Positions 27,117 through 35,377 of a stretch of DNA of 44,262 nucleotides are shown in pieces. Under the pieces are notes generated by a model. That model did no database searches and was not told the origin of the DNA. It was given only the letters and a program-made list of their open reading frames with translations. The stretch is taken from assembly GCA_030700155.1 (NCBI GenBank), contig JAUYJU010000004.1, positions 1-44,262 on the forward strand, read 5' to 3'. The first letter of the stretch is position 1; each line of letters opens with the position of its first letter. Source of the DNA: Candidatus Nanoarchaeia archaeon (GTDB lineage Archaea > Nanobdellota > Nanobdellia > SCGC-AAA011-G17 > JAUYJU01). Made by a program: the position numbers and the translations under genes.

Positions 27117-28939
27117 TAATTAACCATTATTTCAACATCTTTTCCAAATAGTTTCCTTAGGTCTTCAAATATTTTCTCTTTTATGAAGACATTCTTAGGT
27201 ATTGAGACTTTTGAGATTGCTTCTTCAAGATCTTTTAAATTTGAATCATTTTTCTTTCCTAAACCACCGTTAGGCATTATCTCTGCTTTTATTATTTCTT
27301 TCTTAGGTGCATCTATATCGTTTACTATATAAGCTGTATTATCTAACAAGAATACTTCTCCAAATTTATCCCCATACTTAACCCTTATTTTAGCTCTTTC
27401 TAATTCTGCTCCGCGTTTTCTTTGAATGTGCTCTATCATGGCTCTCAAGAATCCTTGAGATTCTTTTCTTATTTTTTCAACTTCTTCTTTAGCTAACTTC
27501 TTATCCTTAACTTTTAATATGTTTTTTATACTTTCTAAGAATTGCTTTGGTAATTTTCCTTTGTTAACTAGGTTCTTGAAACCTTCTTCTATATCTTTTT
27601 CTTTAATTCCTTCTGCTTCCAATAAATCCTGCATTATTTTAGAGGCAGTATCATAAAAATCATCTGTTCTTTTAATGTCTGCTTTCTTTGAAATTTGTTC
27701 GAATAATTTCTTGATTCTGTCTAAATAATCTCTAGCATCTTTTAAGAAAGAATCAACTTCTTTTCCAGTTACAGTTTTTATTTTTCCGTGCTCTATCTCT
27801 TTGTAAGCTTTTCTTATGTTTTTTAAAATTTCAATATATCTTGGTTCTAATAATTTTTCCTTTTTAACAAAAATTTCTTCCATTAGGTTTATTGTCTCTT
27901 TTGGTGTTGCTGGCGGAAGCCCGTATAACATTAAAGCTGACTGGCTGGGATTAAGAGCAGAATAATAAACATCGTCTAAAACTATGCTTAGTAACTTGCT
28001 GTTTACTCTTTCAAGTAATTTTTCTCCTAAATCCATATGCATATCAATTGCTTCTGGTGAAGGTCTAATCCTTCCCATTTGAAGTAATAATTTCCAAGGC
28101 ATGAAAACACCTCTGTCATATAACGGAGTTCCATCTCTTAAGAATGTAAAAATAACTGGTGATGCTTCTTTAATTGATTCCCAGAAATCTGTCAAAATAT
28201 AAACTTGTATATGGAATTGTTTTTTAACCCCAGTCATTGCTGCAGCTTCATAACCCATACTTCTGATTATTGCTCCTAATTTATCTTTTAATTCGTAACG
28301 AGACATTCTTTTAACATCTGTGTCATCAACAACTAAAGCTACATCAATGTCATGAGAAGTTGCGTCTCCTCTAAATAAACTTCCAACTGCAATATATGAA
28401 ACAATATATTTATCAAATCTTTTTAGAACCATTGACTTGTGAACTTCTGCAACTTTTATTGCTGCAAGCAAATCTTTTGGATCATAAATTGGAGCCCCTA
28501 TAGAAATTAAACCAAGAACTTCGTATTTAGCATCAAAACAAGCTTCTCTTAATTCTGACATCAGCATAACTTGTGGTTTTAATAATTTGTCAATATCTGA
28601 AGCTGTTTTTTCCATTATTTTGAATAATTTATCTTTTAATTCAAACGGAGTCATCTTTTTTACATCTGAATCATCTACAAGAACTAATGCATTAATATTT
28701 TTTGATCTTTCTTCAATTTCCTTTAAAACTTCCTTGGGTATATTCTTCTTTTCTGCTTCAGAAGGTTGCCTCTCTGGAGGTAAAAGCGCTATACCTAAAA
28801 CATATTCTTTGAATTTTGTTAGAATCTCTTTTTTGAACTTGTCTAATTTTCCCTGTAATTTTTCAAGCTTTTTCTTAACTTCAGGAGGTAATTCCTGTGG
28901 TAATTGAGGGGCTTGCTGATTTTCTTCCTGTTTAACCAT
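27113..28939 (-). CDS. Large nucleotidyltransferase-domain protein with duplicated NTase-like module
   Basis: YIAVGSLFRGDATSHDIDVALVVDDTDVKRMSRYELKDKL; N-terminal region repeats LVLVDDSDVKKMTPFELKDKL. Confidence 0.8.
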   Translation of the reverse strand: MVKQEENQQAPQLPQELPPEVKKKLEKLQGKLDKFKKEILTKFKEYVLGIALLPPERQPSEAEKKNIPKEVLKEIEERSKNINALVLVDDSDVKKMTPFELKDKLFKIMEKTASDIDKLLKPQVMLMSELREACFDAKYEVLGLISIGAPIYDPKDLLAAIKVAEVHKSMVLKRFDKYIVSYIAVGSLFRGDATSHDIDVALVVDDTDVKRMSRYELKDKLGAIIRSMGYEAAAMTGVKKQFHIQVYILTDFWESIKEASPVIFTFLRDGTPLYDRGVFMPWKLLLQMGRIRPSPEAIDMHMDLGEKLLERVNSKLLSIVLDDVYYSALNPSQSALMLYGLPPATPKETINLMEEIFVKKEKLLEPRYIEILKNIRKAYKEIEHGKIKTVTGKEVDSFLKDARDYLDRIKKLFEQISKKADIKRTDDFYDTASKIMQDLLEAEGIKEKDIEEGFKNLVNKGKLPKQFLESIKNILKVKDKKLAKEEVEKIRKESQGFLRAMIEHIQRKRGAELERAKIRVKYGDKFGEVFLLDNTAYIVNDIDAPKKEIIKAEIMPNGGLGKKNDSNLKDLEEAISKVSIPKNVFIKEKIFEDLRKLFGKDVEIMVNY

Positions 28940-28986
28940 GATAATATTGTCTTGTTTTACTTGATTTAAAAAGGTTTCGATTACTA

Positions 28987-29193
28987 CTATTGATAATCCT
29001 TACCTTTGTGCCAACCTAGGTGTTCTGAAAATTGTCTTTGTAGATTTGCTGTCCAAGTTAGGTTAAGAATTAATAATGCAATAATCAAATCACTCTTTTC
29101 CCAACTTCCACCAAACAAGATTCTTAGAGCCTGGTAAATCAAGTAAATCGTAAATATTACTAACCCCCATCTAATTAGACTATCTAATTTCAA
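28987..29193 (-). CDS. Small membrane protein (TTG start)
   Basis: 68 aa, two hydrophobic segments; TTG start overlaps TGA of the upstream 33-aa ORF. Confidence 0.55.
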   Translation of the reverse strand: MKLDSLIRWGLVIFTIYLIYQALRILFGGSWEKSDLIIALLILNLTWTANLQRQFSEHLGWHKGKDYQ

Positions 29194-29291
29194 ATTACGC
29201 CCCTTGATTTTAAAAGTAGCAATATTAATATTAGGATTAGTATCACAATTGAGAGGTTCAAGAGTTTTTGTGATAAGTCCTCTTTTTTCAT
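29190..29291 (-). CDS. 33-aa single-TM microprotein
   Basis: Complement reads MKKEDLSQKLLNLSIVILILILILLLLKSRGVI*; coupled (TTGA overlap) to 28987..29193. Confidence 0.45.
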   Translation of the reverse strand: MKKEDLSQKLLNLSIVILILILILLLLKSRGVI

Positions 29292-29322
29292 ATTAAGTTA
29301 CAATACAATCTGGTTTATATGT

Positions 29323-29352
29323 GTTTCTTAGAACTTTTCGGAAATCTTACGG
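29323..29352 (-). promoter_or_regulatory. TTCCGGAA-type upstream motif, copy P3
   Basis: Reverse complement ccgtaagatttccgaaaagttctaagaaac; aligns without gaps to 36931.. and is followed by TATA-like tataaacc at the same spacing. Confidence 0.45.
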
Positions 29353-29400
29353 AATACTACTATAGGGAATGTTTTTAATTGTTGTTATCTACCTTAGTTT

Positions 29401-31134
29401 ATGGAAATTGATAGAGAAGATGTTGAACTGGCTGCAAAGAAATTAAAAAATTATGACCGACTGGCTATGGCTGCTGGAGCCGTTACAGGCTCTACAATTT
29501 TTAGTTTAGGGTATCTTGGTAGAGAAGGTATAATAAAACGTAATGAATATATTGAAACTTACAATAAAGAAACATATCAAAACTATCCATTAAGAGAAGT
29601 GCCTTCTTATGCTGCAATTGGAAGTTATGGTTTATGGTTTGCTTTTGCTATATACACCTTATTTCATTGCTATAATATTACTGGGTCTTTAAATCCTTTA
29701 AATGTTGGGAAGGCAACTTATATATCATTTAGGAGTATGAAAGAAAAATTATTGGGGGATAGCAAAGCTTATCTTGCTTCAAATATGGAACTTGCAGAAT
29801 TATTAGAAGATCCTCTTAAAAAACAAATGGCTTTAGCCAGCATAGACTTTCAATTAGGCAATGCAGATTTAACTTTCAAAAGATACGACCACTTACTTAA
29901 TTTATTGCCGAATAATAAGATACCTAAAAATTTTGTTCGTAGATCTATTGATTTCATTGCAGATAATGCTGTTGGTTTATTCTATAAAAAAGATGCCAAC
30001 CATTTTATTAATCAAGCTTTGGAGTACTTTAAAGATAATAAAATTAACAAAACAAAATTAAATTTAGAAAAAGCAATTGAAGTTGAGAATACTCCTGAAA
30101 CCAATTTGCTGTATGCTTATTTTTTAGATACTATAAACCAAAAAGAACTTTCTATAAATTATTTTAATAAAACGGCTTCATTTATGCAGAAAAATGAAGA
30201 TTTAAACTTGGAATTTATTGGTGAAAGTAAAAATAAAGTAAAAGTAATTGAAGGTAATAAATATATTTCAAAAGGATTTGTGATAAAATATAATTCTGAC
30301 AAGGCTCATTTGGAGGGTGAACGTGATATCATAAATTTTTTAGGATCTGAATTAAGGGGTCGCAGACGTATGCCTAATCATGTTGGTGAAATAATATTCA
30401 ATGGAGAAGACTACGAATCTTATATGGTTAGAGAAAAATGTGAAATTCTGGCTGACAAAATATTAAATGGAAAGGTTAATCTTACAACCATGTTAAATGT
30501 AGCAGAGTTTCTTGCTGACATCTATTGCGCAGTTCCGCCAAGTTTATTGGAAGAAGAAAAAGATGATATAATCTCTATAAAATCTAGTCTAAGTGGAGCA
30601 GGAGTTGATTTAGAAACAATACTACAAATTACTGGGAATCTTACTCCAGTTATCAAAAGCTTTGAAGATTCTCCTTTGGTATATAGGAAAGATCCTCATC
30701 CTTGGCAATGGGGATTTACAGATAAGGGAGAAGTAATTGCATTTGACTTTGAACCTGCTCCAGCTATAAGGTTGGAAAAGGATCTAGCAAATTTAACTGA
30801 TACCTGTCCAATACCTAATGAGGCAAAAAAAACTATCCATAGAAGAGTTATTGAAAGCTATAATGAACATAATCCCTATGGTAAAAAAATAGATCTAAAA
30901 ACTTCTTTATTAGCGCTTTATAACGGCGTTATATTGAGAGCATTTAAAGCTTATAGTTATCTATCTTTGATACGAGAAAGAGAATATCTAAGATCAATCC
31001 TATTCGATAACGCTAAAGGGGCTATAACTAAGATAGAAGAAGAATATCCTGATTATTATTTTGATGGTTTAAATGGGGCGCATTATAGAGATTTATCAGA
31101 TTTGTTAAAAGAATTATCAGAAACCGATTATTGA
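29401..31134 (+). CDS. Membrane protein with TPR-like middle and divergent aminoglycoside-phosphotransferase/kinase-like C-terminal domain
   Basis: N-terminal TMs; ISKGFVIKYNSDKAHLEGERDIINFL; kinase-like catalytic region YRKDPHPWQWGFTDKGEVIAFDFEP. Confidence 0.65.
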   Translation: MEIDREDVELAAKKLKNYDRLAMAAGAVTGSTIFSLGYLGREGIIKRNEYIETYNKETYQNYPLREVPSYAAIGSYGLWFAFAIYTLFHCYNITGSLNPLNVGKATYISFRSMKEKLLGDSKAYLASNMELAELLEDPLKKQMALASIDFQLGNADLTFKRYDHLLNLLPNNKIPKNFVRRSIDFIADNAVGLFYKKDANHFINQALEYFKDNKINKTKLNLEKAIEVENTPETNLLYAYFLDTINQKELSINYFNKTASFMQKNEDLNLEFIGESKNKVKVIEGNKYISKGFVIKYNSDKAHLEGERDIINFLGSELRGRRRMPNHVGEIIFNGEDYESYMVREKCEILADKILNGKVNLTTMLNVAEFLADIYCAVPPSLLEEEKDDIISIKSSLSGAGVDLETILQITGNLTPVIKSFEDSPLVYRKDPHPWQWGFTDKGEVIAFDFEPAPAIRLEKDLANLTDTCPIPNEAKKTIHRRVIESYNEHNPYGKKIDLKTSLLALYNGVILRAFKAYSYLSLIREREYLRSILFDNAKGAITKIEEEYPDYYFDGLNGAHYRDLSDLLKELSETDY

Positions 31135-32016
31135 GACCTCTAATTCACGAATCAATTTTAAAATTACATTAATCTGACTAAAGGCTATAAATTCTTTTCC
31201 TTTTCCCGAACTAATCTGTTCTTTTAATTGTTTAATTAAATGTTTTCTTTTGTTATATAATTTACTTAATGAATCTTGTTTAAATTTATTGAATAAAGAA
31301 TAAATCTCCATAAAATATTGTTCCACGTCCCTTAATAACTTAATTGTTTCTTTATTTAATTTTATTTTATTTTCTAATATCAACTCATATAAATTGTAAT
31401 AAGCGTCAGCTATTTGCTCTAACATTATATTTTGCTGGAGTAATAAATTTGTTCTACTCTGGTTCTGATGCCCATACTTATTAAGTATTCTTTCGCAAAG
31501 ATTATAAAGTTTATTAATTGTATCTTCAATTGCAGTGAAATTATCCAAATTAGTTATTCCTTTATCTTCTAAATATTCGTAACCTTCTCTAGCTAAAGAA
31601 TGAACCATCAAGAATAATCTATTAAATAAAGAATCAAATTCCCGTTGTTGCGTTTCTGTTACGTTTTTAATAAAGCAAGTTTTATCAGAGGTTGAAACAA
31701 TTTCGAAACCTAATAAGTATTTTAGGTCCTCTTTGCTTATTAGTTTTGTATCAACTTTTTTAGTGAAATTTATCTTAACCTCGTCATAACCTAATCTGTA
31801 CATTCTATTTAAGAATAATTTCAAGAATTTCTGATCTGTTTCTAAGTTAATCTCCCCTTTTTGATAACCGACTTTGGTTGTAGAAACCTTTATCGTATTA
31901 CCTTCCTCAACAACGTCTATCTCGTCTCCTTTTTTTATACCAAGTTTTTTAGCCCATTTACTAGGCAAAGAAACCATTAAAGTTGCAGGTCCTATCTGAG
32001 CTACTTTTCTTATCAT
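31117..32016 (-). CDS. AbrB/SpoVT-PhoU-type regulator
   Basis: MIRKVAQIGPATLMVSLPSKWAKKLGIKKGDEIDVVEEGNTIKVS plus helical PhoU-like C-terminus. Confidence 0.85.
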   Translation of the reverse strand: MIRKVAQIGPATLMVSLPSKWAKKLGIKKGDEIDVVEEGNTIKVSTTKVGYQKGEINLETDQKFLKLFLNRMYRLGYDEVKINFTKKVDTKLISKEDLKYLLGFEIVSTSDKTCFIKNVTETQQREFDSLFNRLFLMVHSLAREGYEYLEDKGITNLDNFTAIEDTINKLYNLCERILNKYGHQNQSRTNLLLQQNIMLEQIADAYYNLYELILENKIKLNKETIKLLRDVEQYFMEIYSLFNKFKQDSLSKLYNKRKHLIKQLKEQISSGKGKEFIAFSQINVILKLIRELEVSIIGF

Positions 32017-32150
32017 AATATCTATATATCCTAACTAGTATATAAATATTTTCATTTATTATAATATTATAATTATTATTATAATATATTAATTATGTAT
32101 ATATATCCCTATGATATTATTTGTTATAATAACAATACCGGGGTGGTAGC

Positions 32151-32609
32151 GTGATACAATTAAAAGATATCCAAATATTAAGTCAGTTGAGAAAAAACAG
32201 CAGAAAAAGTTTAACTCAGTTGTCTAGAGAGACAAAAGTACCTGTCTCTACATTATATGATAAACTAAAAGGTTACAGGGGTAAAATAATCAAAAAGTTT
32301 ACTGCTTTGCTTGATTTTAAAGTTTTTGACTTTGATACACGAGCAACAATAGTAATCAAAGTTGATCATATGGGAAAAGAGGCATTAAGAAAACACTTGG
32401 AAAGACATTCAAGGGTTAATTCTTTGTACAGGATAAACAATGGTTTTGACTTTATGGTTGAAGGTCTATTCTGTAATGTAAAGGAATTAGAAGATTTCCT
32501 GGATGAACTTGAAACAACATATGATGTGATAGCAACTAAAGTTTATCACATGATTGATGATATCAAACGTGAAGCATTTCTTGAAAATTTACTGGAGGTG
32601 AAAAAATGA
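32151..32609 (+). CDS. Lrp/AsnC-like HTH transcriptional regulator
   Basis: IQILSQLRKNSRKSLTQLSRETKVPVSTLYDKLKGYRGKIIKKFTALLDFKVFDF; GTG start after ggggtggtagc. Confidence 0.8.
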   Translation: MIQLKDIQILSQLRKNSRKSLTQLSRETKVPVSTLYDKLKGYRGKIIKKFTALLDFKVFDFDTRATIVIKVDHMGKEALRKHLERHSRVNSLYRINNGFDFMVEGLFCNVKELEDFLDELETTYDVIATKVYHMIDDIKREAFLENLLEVKK

Positions 32610-33088
32610 ACTGCGAATATAGTTTTTGCGATTGTGAGAAAGAAGTTGTTAAAAAAAGTGGACTTGAAGAAAAAGTTGCGCAATGTGATGATGCCCCAGA
32701 TATAGTAACTGGAAATCTGAAATATTTAGTTAAAGTTGCTCCTATTGCGTTGGCTGCTGATTACTTTGGTTTCTTGGGTAATGAAGGCCTTGATACTCCT
32801 GCTCTAACAACAATGGCAGCTTTAGGTGCAATGGCTGGTTATTTTGGAAGATTAAGAGATGCTTTGATATTAAGTGTTCCAGGATATTTTGTAGCTAAAA
32901 TTGGAGAGATGACAATGGATTATAATGCCCATGGCAATATGGATAGTGTACAACCTGATTTAGGGAAGAATATACTAATATTTGGCGGGGCTATGGCAGC
33001 AGCCGAATTAGTTAAGAAGTTTGGATTTGGTATAATTGGCAAGTTTCTTAGCAGTCCAACTAAAAAAGAAGAAGGAGAGTCTTTCTAA
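32606..33088 (+). CDS. Hypothetical membrane protein
   Basis: Hydrophobic segments; ATGA overlap with upstream regulator. Confidence 0.65.
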   Translation: MNCEYSFCDCEKEVVKKSGLEEKVAQCDDAPDIVTGNLKYLVKVAPIALAADYFGFLGNEGLDTPALTTMAALGAMAGYFGRLRDALILSVPGYFVAKIGEMTMDYNAHGNMDSVQPDLGKNILIFGGAMAAAELVKKFGFGIIGKFLSSPTKKEEGESF

Positions 33089-33624
33089 TGGACATATTTG
33101 GACTTTATTATGGAAGAAAGAAGATAAATGCCAAACTTTTAATAAAAAATCTGTATAACTGTAGACAGAGATATGTAGAAGTATCAAATTCAATATTAAA
33201 TGATATTGAAATAAAAAGATTGGATAATGTTGGCTGCAAATTCAAAGAACTTTTATCCATTGCTGAAAAAATAAATATTGAATTCAGTATTCTCTACTGT
33301 AAAATTGAAAATTTGATAGATTGTGGAGATTATAAAAATAATCCGCTTAGTTATAGGTTTAAAAGTGAAAAGGATATTGCAGAATTTGGTTGTGATTTAA
33401 TTGAATCCAAAAAAGAAATAAGTTCTGTGGTTGTTGGATTATTAGAGAGCCATAAATATCTTGATTTGATAGAGATGTCTATAATCAAAGAAAGTTTGAA
33501 AGATATCCCTGTCTTAAAGTTGAATGAATTTCAAAGGAGGGTAGTAAGTTCTCTGAATAGGATAGTTTACAATGGAAAAGGAGAAAATGTTTCATTACAA
33601 AGTAAATTGCAGGGTAAAATTTGA
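33088..33624 (+). CDS. Hypothetical helical protein
   Basis: Starts at the stop codon of the preceding gene (TAATG). Confidence 0.6.
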   Translation: MDIFGLYYGRKKINAKLLIKNLYNCRQRYVEVSNSILNDIEIKRLDNVGCKFKELLSIAEKINIEFSILYCKIENLIDCGDYKNNPLSYRFKSEKDIAEFGCDLIESKKEISSVVVGLLESHKYLDLIEMSIIKESLKDIPVLKLNEFQRRVVSSLNRIVYNGKGENVSLQSKLQGKI

Positions 33625-34234
33625 TAAAAAGGAATTAGATTATCATATTTCAACCGCAAGAGAATACCTTAACGGTCTATTTGGAAAATCAACCAAATGC
33701 TGCTCTGTTGAAGTGTTTAATCATAATGAATTTCCACATAGTGATTGTTCAGGAGCTTATCATCATTCTTGTAATAAAATATGTATTTATTATTCTGAAG
33801 ATCATGATAGTTTCTTTAGTCTACTGCTTCATGAAATGACACATAATAAGCTCCATGATATACTGGGAAATCCTCCAAGGTGGTTAGATGAGGGGCTTGC
33901 TCAATATGCAGTTTTTAAAAATGGAAAAGTAATTCCAGGTAAAATTAAAATGAATTCACTTGAAACTATTTTAAATTCTGCTATAAAAGATGAATTAATG
34001 CCTTTGGATTATTTAATTAATGGAGATTCTTTTAATTGTAATAGGAGTCTAGCTTATGCTGAATCCTGGTCTTTTATTCATTTTTTGATAAATACTTATA
34101 GATTTAATAAATATTTTAAAAGATTTAAAGACACTAAACGTGAATTCTTCAATGAAGACGAGATTAAAAATTTAGAACCCAGATGGATTGCTTATTTAGA
34201 TTTGATTACCACCAGCCAAGAAGCCTGCCTATGA
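33572..34234 (+). CDS. Gluzincin / peptidase MA-like metalloprotease
   Basis: LLHEMTHNKLHDILGNPPRWLDEGLAQY (HExxH...E); start may be MFHYKV at 33587. Confidence 0.75.
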   Translation: MEKEKMFHYKVNCRVKFDKKELDYHISTAREYLNGLFGKSTKCCSVEVFNHNEFPHSDCSGAYHHSCNKICIYYSEDHDSFFSLLLHEMTHNKLHDILGNPPRWLDEGLAQYAVFKNGKVIPGKIKMNSLETILNSAIKDELMPLDYLINGDSFNCNRSLAYAESWSFIHFLINTYRFNKYFKRFKDTKREFFNEDEIKNLEPRWIAYLDLITTSQEACL

Positions 34235-34298
34235 TGATTACTATAATCAAACTAAGAACTATCTCCCCTAAACTTAATTTGTACCTCTTACGTTTCAT
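34206..34298 (-). CDS. 30-aa single-TM microprotein
   Basis: Complement reads MKRKRYKLSLGEIVLSLIIVIIIGRLLGWW*; ATGA overlap with 34295..34498. Confidence 0.45.
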   Translation of the reverse strand: MKRKRYKLSLGEIVLSLIIVIIIGRLLGWW

Positions 34299-34498
34299 TT
34301 AAGCACCTCTTCTTTATTCAGGATTATATATCCTATTAAGATAGTGAAGTAGACTATACTTAATAAAGTTAACCATTTAAAATTTTTTAAAAAATCTAAA
34401 AATTGAAGAAGATTATTTATTGTTATTATAACTACACCCGCAGCTAGAAGAGGAATCCATACCTGCTCTTTTTCCTTGAAGCTATCTAAAAAGGCCAT
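34295..34498 (-). CDS. Small two-TM membrane protein
   Basis: 67 aa MAFLDSFKEKEQVWIPLLAAGVVIITINNLLQFL...; promoter-like sequence upstream. Confidence 0.6.
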   Translation of the reverse strand: MAFLDSFKEKEQVWIPLLAAGVVIITINNLLQFLDFLKNFKWLTLLSIVYFTILIGYIILNKEEVLK

Positions 34499-34521
34499 AA
34501 TACTAGAATTAATTTAAGTTT

Positions 34522-34560
34522 AATAAGCTTTATTCAGAAAATTCCGGAAGATTTTCGGTT
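34522..34560 (-). repeat. 39-bp inverted repeat arm / motif copy P1
   Basis: Reverse complement aaccgaaaatcttccggaattttctgaataaagcttatt matches 36929-36967 at 35/39. Confidence 0.8.
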
Positions 34561-35056
34561 AAATATTTTTTAGCATATCTGCAATTTCTTTCCAATTATT
34601 TACTCTTTTAACATAATTAAGAAATCCTTCCCAACCTTTAATCTCACTTTCTTGAGGTTTGAATAAATATAAATTATCTACATAATCTATCATATACTTA
34701 AGAACTTCTAATCTATCATCTATAAAGTGGGTTATTCCAATTTTTGCACAAATCGGACCTTTTCCACTTCTTTCCCTACAAAAATGCAAACGTTCTTTGG
34801 GTATTCCTGTGATTTCATAAAATCCTGTGTGGGTCATCCATTCCAAACTTTTTCTTTGATTATTCTCACCGCATTTAGAAACTATGAAAAGTTTATCTTT
34901 GAAGATTCCTTTGTTTAATTTAGAAAGATATTCAAAAGCTCCTGGTACTGCTGTAGTGTTTAGATAGTTATCGCTAAAAAATGAGGTATCTTTTGAGTCA
35001 TTTATCCTGTCTATTATTACACCTCCAATATCTACTCCTAATTTATATTCTGTCAT
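34559..35056 (-). CDS. HAD-like protein
   Basis: LGVDIGGVIIDR...KLFIVSKCG...THFIDDRLEVL. Confidence 0.6.
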   Translation of the reverse strand: MTEYKLGVDIGGVIIDRINDSKDTSFFSDNYLNTTAVPGAFEYLSKLNKGIFKDKLFIVSKCGENNQRKSLEWMTHTGFYEITGIPKERLHFCRERSGKGPICAKIGITHFIDDRLEVLKYMIDYVDNLYLFKPQESEIKGWEGFLNYVKRVNNWKEIADMLKNI

Positions 35057-35159
35057 AATTAAGATCTGGAGAATTTGCTATATTAAATTAACCTTATAAT
35101 AATATATATTGACATTATAGGTAAATTTATAAATAATCTACTTCTGAAACAGTCTTATC

Positions 35160-35235
35160 GGGCCAGTGGTCTAGTGGCTATGACATCACCCTTACAAGGT
35201 GGAGGTCACAGGTTCAAATCCTGTCTGGCCCACCA
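35160..35235 (+). tRNA. tRNA-Val (anticodon TAC), encoded CCA
   Basis: GGGCCAG acceptor pairs CTGGCCC; anticodon loop CTTACAA; T-loop TTCAAAT; 3' ACCA. Confidence 0.95.
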
Positions 35236-35242
35236 TTTTTAT

Positions 35243-35316
35243 GCGCGAGTAGTTTAGCCTGGTTAGAATGGAGCGTTGCCAACGCTTTGACCCGGGTTCG
35301 AATCCCGGCTCGCGCA
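35243..35316 (+). tRNA. tRNA-Gly (anticodon GCC)
   Basis: GCGCGAG acceptor pairs CTCGCGC; anticodon loop TTGCCAA; T-arm CGGGTTCGAATCCCG. Confidence 0.95.
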
Positions 35317-35377
35317 TCTACCCTTTGTGTGATTTTGAAGCGCAAACTATTTAAGTTAGAACTACTTCTAGAAAAAG

